Assembly (NCBI GenBank): GCA_001986395.2
Contig: MQVO02000013.1
Location: forward strand, 744,001 to 808,000
DNA length: 64,000 bases
Source: Irpex lacteus
Lineage: Eukaryota; Basidiomycota; Agaricomycetes; Polyporales; Irpicaceae
Reading direction: 5' to 3'
The first letter of the stretch is position 1. Every line of letters starts with the position of its first letter. Under the pieces are notes generated by a model. The model was not told where the DNA came from, did no database searches, and saw nothing but the letters and a program-made list of their open reading frames with translations. This document shows positions 28,152 to 39,640 of this stretch, piece after piece. The position numbers and the translations under genes were made by a program.

Positions 28152-31100
28152 TCATGGTGCGAACCCTATACAACAAGTTAGTCACGAAGCTACGACCAAC
28201 ACCATATAGGACCTACCGTCCTCATCAAGTAGTGTATCTTCTTCCACACAAGCATGGATAAAATCAATCAGTACAAACTGTCTACGCTTCGGCCTAAGAA
28301 TCAAATGAGTAAGTACACGTGTCTCTCTCTGTCTTGTCAAGGACTTACGTTGAAGTGCGCTTGGACAGCTCAAGGCGACGACTGGTTTCGCGTTCGTCAA
28401 AGACGATATGCGTCAACTTTGGGTCATCGAGGTCAACCAATTTTCCGCCTCTGTCGGTTATAGACGAGGCGATATCTTTGAAGCTGGAGGGAATGGAGTC
28501 ATATTAGCCTGACTCTCCTGGGTCGTATTCAGCAATTCTTACCTCTTTTCAATGGCATCCTCATGCTTGGTATTAACCGGCATCCCATTCTTTCTCGCAT
28601 TCGAGGGAGTGTCAAGATAGAAGCACCTGTTGAGACGTCAGTGCATCTGAAAAGTAATATAATGAGCGGAAGAGCATACAAATGACGGAATATCAGATCC
28701 TGGTCATATTCCATAGCAGTGTCGCTCTCGCCCATAATGACAGCTTCCTGCGTCTCGGGTTGCGTTTGACTTTGACTCTCCTGCTGGACCTGACTCTGAG
28801 ATTCGTTCTACATGGTCAAAGGTTTAACATCAGATTCCGCAACTATCACTTCAAGCTCACCTCTGCCGTTTGGAAATTATACCAGTCATCGTCATCGCCA
28901 TCCTCAACATCCGCATCGAGATCTTGAACGTCCATATTATCTGACTCTGGCTCAGTCTCGCTATCGTCCTCCGGTAACGCTTTACTCGGTCCGGCGTCCT
29001 TCTCGTCGACCTGGAACCAATCGGCCAGAGATGGGTCAATCTGACTTTGACTCTCGTCGATTGACTTCGATGTATCGGTAGCTCCTAAGCCCGGGTCGAC
29101 TTGCATTTCCTCCTCAGCCTCGGTCTCGGTTTCGGATCCTTCCGTGTCGTCGTCATCGGCCTCGTAGTCCGGCTCGGTTTGGCGATCCTCTGTGGCATGG
29201 AAGAAATATCTATTGTATAGTACTTAGCGAAAAACGTATCAGAGCGCGGAAATTGTCCTACTTCTTCGTCAAAGGGAGAATCTCGCCCTTGGCAGCACAT
29301 GTCTTGATCCATGTAGGCCGTACAATGTCGAAGACCCCACGCTGCATGATAAGTTTGATGTCGTAGGCTGATGAAGCGAAAAAAAGCTACGTCAGTTAAC
29401 GAGTAGAAGAAACAGCAATGCTATGGCAACTGACGGATTGTATTGCCGTCGTATACCACCATAGCACCATCTGGCCTTTTGGGATTAACAACTTGCAAGC
29501 ATTTCCCGCCGTGTGCTTTGATCCTGCAACACAAGTGACATGAGCGAACACCACAGACCGCGAGCCCAGAAGTAACATTGAAACACTGACAACTTCTGTA
29601 ATTCTGCCTTGTCCGCTTCTCCGGTCTTGGACTTGGGGTCCGACGCGACCACTATGGCGAGCCAGTTAGATGACCGTCGTAGAGACATTTGAGGATGCGA
29701 TTACGAACTGAATTTACGCCCTTCGAACAGACTCGACTCCACTCGAACGTCTTTCATAGACATGCGCTGATACTGCGGTAAAAGTGAAGGCTAGAGATAA
29801 TAGGATCAAAATCAGTATGGTCGTCGATGGTTTTCCAACGAGCGAGAAATTTTGCGCACAGCAGCTGCGATCTTCCTCCTCTTCTTCGATTTGCTGCAAG
29901 TTCGTGTGAGTGGGTTGAGTGTTTGTATTTTGATTGAGCTTACTAACCCTTCTTCTTTCTCCTCTCTCCTCTTTCGCACCGATCGCATCTGCTCGAAAAC
30001 CGCAGACGCGGTCATACAGTCGGCGATGCTCAGATCATCTCGTATGGCGATGGCGCGGGGAAAACGCATCGTATAACCCAGGTGGTATTGATCTACAGAC
30101 GATCGAATGAGTTTTATTGTTGTGTGGTTAATGGAACTACTATACCTGAGGCGGTGATCTCAGCAGCCTTCACCTTAACGATGAACGAACTAATAAGGTG
30201 CCAATCAGCAGAAGTTTTCACGGTATCAGGTATCACCAAGAACGCACTCCTCAGGTTCCAAATACACATCCCCCTTGTCGTCCTGTCCCTTCTTCGATGT
30301 CAGAAGAAACGACGGTGGGTTCTTCGGATCACGCGTCTTCCAAGGCTTCTGCCGAATCCAAATATAATCCGCGAAGGAGAACCCGGTACCGATACGGACG
30401 AAGGAGCTGTATCTGAGAAAGGAAGTGGGGGAAAGGAAGGAAATCTGTCGGCGAGTAGGTCTGTGGTGAGATTTGTGTAAGGACGTACTTTGGCTCGTCG
30501 TCGTCGGTCTCTTCTTGCCTTCTGTCTTCACGCACTGCACAGACAAGAGTGGAGACTCCTCCAGATCGTCTTCCCGTACCGTAGTTGCCGGCTGTTCATG
30601 ACCATTGATCAGAACGCGTACGTAGGTAACATCGATAGCAGAACCTTACCGACGACCAGCACATCCACTGTCTCGCCCATGCTATCCTACACCAGCTTTC
30701 AGAAAACAAGGAAACAGCCGACTGTTTCTACGCTCACCATATACTCCGGCTTGACCTTCAAACCCGCACCCCATCAGCCCACTCCAACCAGCACAACACA
30801 ACACACAAAACCCTCACCTTAATCCAATCCTTATTCCTCCCATTCAACACATACTCAGAATCCGGATGCTTAATCACCAACCCCTCGCCCTTCTGCGCCA
30901 TAATCTCCTCCATGCGCATACGTATATCCTGTGCGTTCTTCCCCTCGAACTCAGTGGTCAACTCGATACGGCCCTTGATGGAGGAGATACACGACTTGAG
31001 GTTCTTCTTGCGGAATTTGAGCGAGCGGTGGGTGAGGGACATTCCGTTGAGGTAGAGGAGGTCGAAGACTTTGACTGCATGCGACGAGGATGGGGTGAGC

Positions 31101-32747
31101 GGTGAAGAGAGTGAGGGTTGGTGAGTAGGAAGAGTACGTACAGCACGGGCGGGGGTTGAACTCTGCTTTGGATTTATCTGAGATTTTTGTGTTAAAACAG
31201 CGAGAAGAGATGGATAATACGGATGTCGTACCGAGCGCTGCGGTCTTTAACCTGCCAAAGGGCAAATTCCGCTCAGAGACCGGATCCCAGACCAGCATTT
31301 CCCCATCAAGGATAATACTGCGGGCAAATATCAGCAGAATAAAGCATATGGCCCTCACCGTTCACTTACTCGTCGATGCGAGAATCGAACGCATTGTCGA
31401 TAAATGGTGTCAGACTACCCGAACCAACGTGCTTTCCGTAAAGGTACGTATAATCCTTGCCTTTCCTACCAATCCAAAGACGTCAGAGATCAGAAAGAAC
31501 TCTAGGCGAATACTTGACATGGAACGACGAACCTGGAACAATAGAAATACTCGTTGCCACGTTTATGCAGCTGCATACGTTCTCCATCCAGCTTTTCCTC
31601 GATGATAAACTTGCTTCCTTGCATCTCCTTGACAGTCTCTTCTACTTTACCCATCGTGCGTTTACACAGCATGGGAGCGAACGCGCGGAACAGCTGCACG
31701 GACTTATCTTGGTCGTTCAGACGTCGTTTGGGGTCCCAAAGCTCCCAGGCGACTTTCTTCAGGTCGGAGCAGGTGTTGAATAGTGCGTGTGCGTCTGGGT
31801 GGAAGACGGAGAATACGGTCGTTTCTTTGACGGAGATGATCATGTCTACGGCGAATTAGTCAGTCTTGGTCGAAATGCTCAGTCATACGGTGGTCTGACC
31901 TTTGAGGATGATACGGACGATCCATCGCTGTTCTTCTGGTGTAGTCCTGTTGTACACTTTCTGCATGATCTTCGCTTGGCGATCCCTACGAAAAAATATA
32001 CGTTTGGTACATTTACAGCTAGATGCGATACTACTTACGACTTTCCCATATCTTGTGAAAGCGAGTCCAATATATCATTGAGCTCATCGATTGACAGCGA
32101 GCCTTGAATAACGGAGGATCGCTTCGATACAACCTCGTACAATACATTCGGGAAGTCGCCTGACGAAGCCTAATGGCGGTGCGTGAGATATGGCACTCGT
32201 TAGACAATAATCACCAGACATACAAATCTCTCAGACGGTCTTTTCCAATTAAGCAGTCTGATAGCATCCGGGTCTTGTCTGTTGAGAGGAATCAACTTTA
32301 TGTATATCTTTGCTAGGTTCTTCTCTTTCAGTCCATACACAGACCGCTCTCTGTCTTTCTTGAGGAGATTCAACTCAACGTCCTTGAGCTGGAGGATTAT
32401 GACTTACTTGGGGCAGTATAAGACGCAGTACGGGATACAGGTCAAAACCCTTCTCTTCTCGCCAATGCTGGATGCGAGAGTCACTATCAGACGCAGATTC
32501 GCTCAATAAGAATGCGCACATTGAACCAGGAGTCAAGCAGCTTTCGTCGCTTCTCCGGCTTTCTCTCGCTTTGTAGCTTGTCAAATAGAGATGACAGCAC
32601 ATAAAAAGGTGCGCTTCCAATGTTCTGAGGTGGCGATGGGTATTCAATTGGGTGATCTTCTGCGGCCGCGACCTCAGGCTGGGTTTCGTTCTCAGCCGGT
32701 GGCGGCGAAGACCTGTACTCTGATGGGGCAGGTGTCGGCTGTTGCAT
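28152..32747 (-). CDS. LIG4: DNA ligase IV
   Basis: ATP-dependent ligase that seals double-strand breaks in non-homologous end joining with XRCC4/Lif1 and XLF. It is a many-exon gene; the ATG is at 32747. The N-terminal DNA-binding domain (YVLSSLFDKLQ, DRERSVYGLKEKNLAKIY) is followed by the nucleotidyltransferase domain, where the adenylated lysine lies in EEKLDGERMQLH (near 31580-31600). Then come ILDGEMLVWD, KGEGLVIKHPDS and the OB-fold GNYGTGRRE and MRFPRAIAIRDD. Two BRCT regions flank an acidic linker (about 28850-29150): VVNPKRPDGAMVVYD in the first, FVLIDFIHACVEEDTLLDE in the last. A final intron joins to the short end GFAP-stop at 28152. I traced most junctions and saw no break. Several internal exon limits are approximate. 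Confidence 0.93.
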
Positions 32748-33251
32748 TGCGGGTGTCTTCCACGGACTAACAGCCTAACAATAGTACGAAGGACAGGTAT
32801 TATTCGTTGAATTTCGTTCGACACCGAGGTCGTCGTGGTTGGCGTTAGAGATGCGGAACCGCTAGAGTCACGCTCGCGTGCATAAGACGCGTGACCCTTG
32901 TGACTGTGCGTGTAGAGTCCTGTCACGCTGGTGTCCGAGTCGAAGCTCAAGACTGCCAACTTCTAAGTCGACATCTTCCACCATGTCCTCGTCAATATAC
33001 GCGGTCACTTATTTATCTCTGACTTTTTTCTCTTGATTTCTGTGGTACTTTCGTGATCTTTATATCTGGACGGGACCAAGCAAGATATACGGCCGAGGCA
33101 TTTCGATTTCGACTACGATCATGGTCAGCCTCCAGAGATCAGTCTGCCAGAGCTCGAAGGAGTCAGCCAGGCCACCTTGGTTCCTACCACTAGGATCACA
33201 GGTCTCAACACTCACACACTATTCACCTCTATCCACAAACTAGATTCCAAG
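32748..33251. promoter_or_regulatory. Divergent promoter interval of LIG4 and the Nim1-type kinase
   Basis: 504 bp between two divergent start codons. No coding sequence is supported; frames here begin without ATG or meet stops. An ATG at 33121 opens a frame that stops before the kinase. No TATA motif stands out. Confidence 0.4.
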
Positions 33252-35675
33252 ATGTCTGGCAACTTCCCTACTGCTCCTCATCGCCGCACCCAGGACCCCA
33301 AGATGATTGGTCTCTGGAAGATCGGCAGGACCATTGGCAAGGGAGCATCAGGTACGAGTCTATATTCTTCTTCGTATACCCAGCCCCCTCATGAATGGTG
33401 TAGGACGCGTTAGAATCGCCCGTCACTCCAAGAATGGCCAATACGCTGCAGTAAAGATCGTCTCCAAGCAGTCCATCTTGAATTCGCGAATGTCCCTGAA
33501 CCCTGTCGAAGACGAGGCAGAACGTATTCTCCAAGCACTCGAGCGCGAGATTGTCATCATGAAGCTCATCGACCATCCTAACATCCTACGCCTTTACGAT
33601 GTCTGGGAGACTTCTGCGGAGCTCTACCTTATTCTGGAGTACGCCGAAGGCGGAGAACTATTCGACTACATGTGCGACAGAGGGCCTCTACCCAAACCCG
33701 AGGCCTGCAACATCTTCCAGCAGATCATGACTGCTCTCCACTACTGCCATACCTTCAACATCGCTCATCGAGACCTGAAACCAGAGAACATACTCTTGGA
33801 CAAGAGCAAGAAGCTCGTCAAGATCGCTGACTTCGGTATGGCTGCCTGGCAGGGGAAGACCGATCTACTGAATACGGCGTGCGGCAGTCCCCACTACGCG
33901 GCTCCCGAGGTCATCGACTCCGCGTCCTCGCCCTACAACGGCACCGCTTCTGACGTCTGGTCTTGTGGAGTTATCTTGTATGCTTTGCTCACTGGGAGGC
34001 TACCCTTCGACGACGAGGACATCATCCCTCTCCTGGAGAAAGTTCGTTTTGGGAAGTACACTCTGCCTCCTGGTATGGACCCACAGGCGAAGGACTTGAT
34101 CACGAAGATGCTCCAGAAGGACCCCAAGAAGCGAATCACAGTATCAGAGATTCTCAACCATCCGTTCTGTACCTCTCAGCCCCTCAAAGCCGTGAACGAG
34201 GACATTCCGACGCTGGAGCAACTGGCTCGTCCTCTGGCCTCTGCTGGCGACGTCGATCAGGATATCTTGGCGAACCTTCGTACTCTCTGGCGTAACGTAT
34301 CTGACGAGCAACTCATCCGCAACCTCACAAGCGACGAGAACACCTGGGACAAAGCTGTCTATCACCTACTCGTGCGTTATCGTGACAAACATCTAGAGAA
34401 CTACGACGAGGACGAAGAGAAGTATGAAGAGCGCCGCAAGGTGAAGCAGCAGAAGAAGGCCCAAGCGAAGTCGACTGCAGAGTCGCGTCCTCCTCGTGCT
34501 GGCCGTGCTACTCCTAGTCGCGCCGTCAGGAAAGTTGCCTTTGACCTGAACTCCCCGTCTCCAGAACACGAAGCTGGCCCGAGCACCGGCCTCCGCAAAC
34601 TGACCGCTGTTGCATCAGAGACTTTCATCGCCGAACGCACCGTGGCAGAATCTACGCACGACTTCGAGGAGGTCCGTCCGCCTACGCCTGGGTATGAAGA
34701 CGACATGTCCGGGTCACAGGATGACAAGATCCAGTACTTTTGGAACCAAGTCGCCGATCATCTGACCTTCCTGCATACCACGAACCGTCGCCGTCAGGGT
34801 GGGGACGCCGAAGCTGCTTTGCCGGATGTCCCTTCCCCGCCTCCTCCCCTTACCCTCGACCTTGGTACACCCTTCACCGTGCGCAAAGGTACAAAAGCGA
34901 TCAACGCCATCCAGACTGAGGACACGTTCAAGAATGTGGCGAAGGCGGGCGGTACCCGACCACTGAGCATCCGTCGGAAGGAAAAGGAGAATGCGATACA
35001 GCTGCCTCAGACGGGGTATGGACCGTGGCCGGAACGCAAATCGTCTTTGAAGCGGAACCAGAGCTCGGAAGGCAGCAGCATGCGCGCCCATAGGCATATC
35101 AACGTACTCGAGCCAGCGAAGCTACAGAAGAAACGCAGTGTAGTGAAGCCAAAGGCTGACTTGGATGCCACTTCTCCGACGTCCTCTGGTTTCTCCTCTC
35201 GTACGGACGGCAGCTCGTATTTCTTCTCCACGAGTCCTAGGCGTAACTGGCTTGGCAACATCTTCCGCTTCGGACCGGCGTCGTACCAGCTTCTATCAAC
35301 ACAGGACGCCTCTATATCGCGGAGGGAGTGTCGCAAGATCTTGGAGTCGATGGGCGTGTCGGTGATGCTCATCCAGGCAGAGGGTATGGGACGCTGAAGT
35401 GCAAGCTTCCTGAGGCGAAGGACCCTGCCGGCGTCATGGCTACTGTGAAGGCGGTCAAGTTCAGAGTGGAGATGAAGATCCCGACGACGGTGCAGGCTAT
35501 TGCGGGATACACTGTCGCGATGAACCTGGTGATGGAGAAGGGCGCGAACTCGAGCTTCAGACTTGTCTACTCTAGGTTGAGGCGGGAGTGGGATTTGGAC
35601 GCGGCGCCGACGAAGTGCATGAACGAGAGTCGTCCGATGGAGCAGGGCATTGATATTGAGGTGATGGCGATATAG
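33252..35675 (+). CDS. Nim1/Gin4/Hsl1-type cell-cycle kinase with KA1 region; one frame break near the C-terminus
   Basis: Ser/Thr kinase of the family that relieves Wee1 inhibition and organises septins at the bud neck or septum. Exon 1 is 33252-33351, the intron 33352-33403, and exon 2 runs to 35675. The N-terminal kinase domain (about residues 20-300) has GKGASGRVRIA, AAVKIV, HRDLKPENILLD, DFGMA and a full APE segment. A UBA-like helical stretch follows (LANLRTLWRNVSDEQLIRNL), then a long disordered middle. The C-terminal end, from GNIFRFGPASYQLLSTQD, is the KA1-like membrane-binding domain. The frame changes near 35388-35390 (GGG), where one base seems missing: total exon length is 1 nt short of a multiple of three, and LKCKLPEAKDPAGVM continues in the other frame. 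As given, translation would stop at 35397 and lose most of KA1. Confidence 0.9.
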
Positions 35676-35807
35676 GACTCTGGATGTTACTGAGATTAAG
35701 TACAAGCGGTTCTGCGATATGCAACCATTCTGACTGTAATGACTGATACAATTAACACTAACATGGGCAATAAATTACGAGCGTACATTCCAGAGCAATG
35801 CATAAAT

Positions 35808-36580
35808 CTATACTCCATCCATTGTCGTGATAGTAGAAGCAAAACGCTCTGTGGGTTCAAGCAAGAGCGGTGCCTCGTCTTCATCATCAACCGCCATTTC
35901 TTGTTGAGCAGCATTTGCTGCGTTATCGGTTTTCGCTTTGAGTGCAGGATGCTTGCCTGGCTTCGAGATCGTGAACGAGGTAGGATTACTGCTTGATATC
36001 CGGATGAATCGCAGTTGTTGTACAAAGGGGCCTCCTTCTGGTCCCATCTCCTGAATAGTTTTACATTCTCCTCGTGAGTTAAATCGATAATTTCTGCAAA
36101 GGGCGGTCAGAATAGCAAGCTACAATAGCAATGCCCAAACGTACCCATGCCCGTCCGGTAAATATCAGCCTCCCTTGCTTTCAAATCCTCGATCTTCTGC
36201 TCCTTGACGCTCTTCGGTCTCCCCTTACGACGAGCTGCCCGCTCCTCTTCCAGCTCAGCGTCGAACCGCGTGAGCCAGACATCGCGGATAATCGTATGAA
36301 GGTCTCCAAGGCTCAGTACGCCCTCTGCAGGTATGGCAGAGTAGAAAAAGTTATAGATGTCCACTGACGAATGAAGCGCATGAGCCTTAATGTCTGTTCG
36401 TGTGGACAGAGTGCACGCACCTTGTGCATGGAACTTCTCTTTACGAGACTTGGCTAGATCCTCAAGTTTGCTCTTACGGTGCTGGCTCCGTATAAGCTGA
36501 TCTGCCTTGCGAGACTGAGGATGAAAGAGCTTTTCTTTCTTCTGAGAAGTGGGCTTTTTGGATGTTTTCGGGGGAGCCAT
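35808..36580 (-). CDS. TMA16: Translation machinery-associated protein 16 (one frame break)
   Basis: Small ribosome-biogenesis protein associated with nuclear pre-60S particles. Exons are 36580-36421, 36363-36145 and 36093-35808, with introns of 57 and 51 nt. The N-terminus is MAPPKTSKKPTSQKKEK, with a basic HPQSRKADQL stretch. The central VDIYNFFYSAI, the GRPKSVKEQKIEDL block, and HEENVKLFRRWDQ then FVQQLRFIRIS match the family order. The last two motifs lie in different frames: exon lengths sum to 665 nt, one short of a multiple of three, and the change occurs at 36020-36045 beside a GG/GGG run. Either the gene is damaged or one G was lost from the sequence. It converges with the kinase gene, 132 bp away. 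Confidence 0.88.
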
Positions 36581-37128
36581 TGTTGGCGGATGTGGAGGAC
36601 AAGCGGTAGAGAGCACGATCAAGCTTGCTCTCACTGGCAGAAATTTCAGCTAACCCAATCGGCACACGGAGATCTCCGTAATGGTTGAAGTGGACGCAAC
36701 GAGGAGTGGCCACGACAGAATCCTTACGATACTTAGACTCGATGGTCCAGATATTCGCTACATACAAATGTTGGCATGTTGTAATTAATATGCAAGGGTT
36801 CCCCAGGCGGAGAACGTGTTAGTACTTATGTTGCCGACGAACCACAGCACCTGCCTAATGTGTATCCGATATTCTCGGACTTCCGTGGATGGTAGCGACA
36901 TGGATGGTCAAAAGATACCTACCGGACATAGTACGTATGTATTGTACTGATGGGGGCCATGCCTTAGAATAGGTGTACAATATAGTTTTACTTCTAGAAT
37001 CCGAGCCATGCTGAGATCTCCCCCAGCTGTCGGCGATGGTTCTGATACTATGTAATTATAGTGAGTACAAGTAAGTAGTATAGAGATGACGAAAAGACCG
37101 GAGGCTCTCTACTGCGCTACCGTCCTCC
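36581..37128. other. Intergenic, nothing recognised
   Basis: Upstream region of TMA16 and 3' flank of the DUF6533 gene. A 97-codon minus-strand frame at 36474-36767 overlaps TMA16 out of frame and is not called. Confidence 0.5.
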
Positions 37129-38784
37129 TCATATGCGAGCTGATCCAATGTTAGAAAGTACAAAAGATTCATCTGAGTCGTAGGGTTCCAAGGTGAAGTT
37201 GAATTGTATGGTCGACATGTCAGATATATGGAACGAGCTGTCCTCCCAGTGGCCATCCGGTAATTTTGAAATATAATCTTCTCTAAGATCTAAAAGAAAT
37301 CTCGAGGTCATCAAGGATCCAAGGCTGAAAGGGAGAATTCAGTGATCTGACGGAAGAGGAAGATCAGTATGATGCATACATATCACTGAAAGTGAATAGG
37401 ACAGTAAGGGACTGCAAGGGCCGGTATGTCATCAATACTTTGTACGCCTTTATTGTAAAGAATAGCGTACCGGCCACGCCATTGCAAACAGTCCTGCGCA
37501 ATTCGAGATTATTATCACGCTTGCGTATCGGAGATACTGGATCAGTACACGCTCGACGATAAGCTGCGATGAACACGACTCACATAAACAACAACGTTCC
37601 TGAGAGAATAGATCGAGATGAGCATAATATCCAGGTCAGAAAATATACACCACTTCGCCGCTCACCATCGTAGAAAATGGCGTGTGTTATCGGAAATATA
37701 CTACTGTGGTTGTTGTTACGCCTCGAGCGGTATATGTCAGGAACAGTCTTCGCCCACGTTAGAGCAATAGCAATGCCCTCAAATAACGCTGTGCTTCCGA
37801 TCCCAAGGAACACTGTTACAAGTGCAATCAGCACAAGCAAGTTCGGCATCTCTACATCTTAAACAGAGCGTACAACTGTTATGGTCAGCTTGCATGCAAT
37901 TCGGTAGATATGGGTCACACGTACATAGGCTTAATAGGCGTATTCGTATACTCAAGGCAGCCTAAGAGAGGCGGTGGAGCTGCTGAGGATGTAGTACAAA
38001 CAGTATAGTACTGAGTGGAAGACGTCAGTACATCACACAAGAACGCTTTGTGGTACTCACAGCATATCCAACCGGATACACTAACCCCAATAGCAGAACA
38101 CATACTAGTATCTTCGTATTCTTCCCCCATATAGCATACGTCCTAATAGACGCAAATACTAAGGATGACGAATCATACTCCTAGACGTACAAACAAGTCA
38201 CAAAGCGGCTCACGGGCAAAAACGAGATGTATTGTGATTTTGCAAACACCTGTCAACATTGATGCGATATTGCAACTTTGACAAAAAAACGGTTAGTATG
38301 AGCAAGCGGTCGACAATATTAGACTCAACATCTGCTTGAGCATGTCGGTTCAATCCTGGTGGTATCAAGTAGTCTATGATCACTCACTTGATTTGCCATG
38401 CGAGGTGGCTGGGGAGCCCAGGTAACCAGCCTCACCGTAAGAAGTAAACCGCAAATCATAGTAACGTATCGGTTGACAAAGTATAGCCACGATGAGATGG
38501 ACAGTCTTTGCTTCCAAAAACCCTTGACCTCTCGAGATAAGGTCAAGGAATGATCATACCAGCAGAGGACTAAAGAGATGATTAGTTACGATATTACTCA
38601 TACAGGCATTGGCGGACACACCGATCGTGGCCGCTGTCAACATAGCAGATGCAGCACTGGATAGACAGAGTCAAAAATCAGAAATAGTGCGATATGGAAG
38701 ACTCGAACAGCTCGCTTACTTGGATTCCACGTCACTTCCAGACGGGAGGCCAAACTTGAACGCTCCTGCGGCCTCGTCAGACAT
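37129..38784 (-). CDS. DUF6533-family multi-pass membrane protein
   Basis: Basidiomycete-expanded family of predicted seven-helix membrane proteins of unknown function. The ATG at 38784 opens a short exon (MSDEAAGAFKFGLPSG...). After two introns the DUF6533 signature appears: WYDHSLTLSREVKGFWKQR then LSISSWLYFVNRYV (about 38440-38570). Later exons encode further hydrophobic helices (TKILVCVLLLGLVYPVGY near 38070, LLVLIALVTVFLGIGSTALF near 37820). The gene ends in the family's conserved tail SRFLLDLREDYISK and stops at 37129-37131. There are at least eight exons, so the exact limits of the middle ones are uncertain. No function is claimed beyond a membrane location. Confidence 0.8.
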
Positions 38785-39640
38785 TAATAGGCCGTGTCGC
38801 CGGCGTCTTTGAGACCTGAGGCCTGAGGGAGGAGACTGGGAGGAGCTACGTAAGATGGCAAGGGCGAGAACTCTGTCGAGATGCTACTTATATGTGTTCG
38901 TATGTCAGGTTCGGTGCCAATCACACGGAAGATTGAACATTAGACATGTTACCGTTCTATTTGACAGCGTCTGTATACTAACCTTTTAGGATAGCGGCCG
39001 TGACGACCTTAGAAATCTTCGTTTCTATGATACCTTCCAGGCCCATGCTGCAAGGTTCTGCGAGAAGCTTTCAAGTTACAGCGAGGGGGATCAAGTATTA
39101 CTTTTGAGCCTGTCCATGTTACATGGGAGCAAAGAGAGAGACTTGCTGTACGAATATCGAAGCTGGGGAGCTAGCTAGGCAACGACGGTGGTGTTCCTGG
39201 AAGACACGGCTCGACAATTCAATTGAAGAACCAACTGCTTCCGTGGGGACTGTGGCTGAGTCTAGCTTATGTGCTATTAACGTCAGTGATACCGAGGCCC
39301 TGTGCTTATTGAGAGGGGACAGAACATGGTGAGTGACTGAAGAAAATTCAAACATGCGATACTCTCAGCAAGTTCGAGTTCGAGTTCAACGTTCAACGTT
39401 CAAGTTGTGTCTTGCGCGTAAGAGAATGAGGCGCCCGGAAGTTACCGAACGTCCTGAAATAGCAGGGACTTATGCCACTCATCCTGCAACATGCCAAGTT
39501 CTACTAACTGATTCAACAGGGCTCGCGCTATTACTACTGTCCTGCGGCTTACTATCAGCCCTAGGTGCCTGACCCTCTCTCAACTAATTCCATTGAACTA
39601 CGAAGATCTCCAAGGAGCACACCCCAAAATCAACAGACGA
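38785..39640. other. Intergenic region with a short tandem repeat
   Basis: 856 bp between the divergent DUF6533 and glycosyltransferase genes. At 39371-39403 hexamer/heptamer units TTCGAG and TTCAACG are repeated twice each. Small plus-strand frames (39123-39572) show no domain. It probably holds both promoters. Confidence 0.5.
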
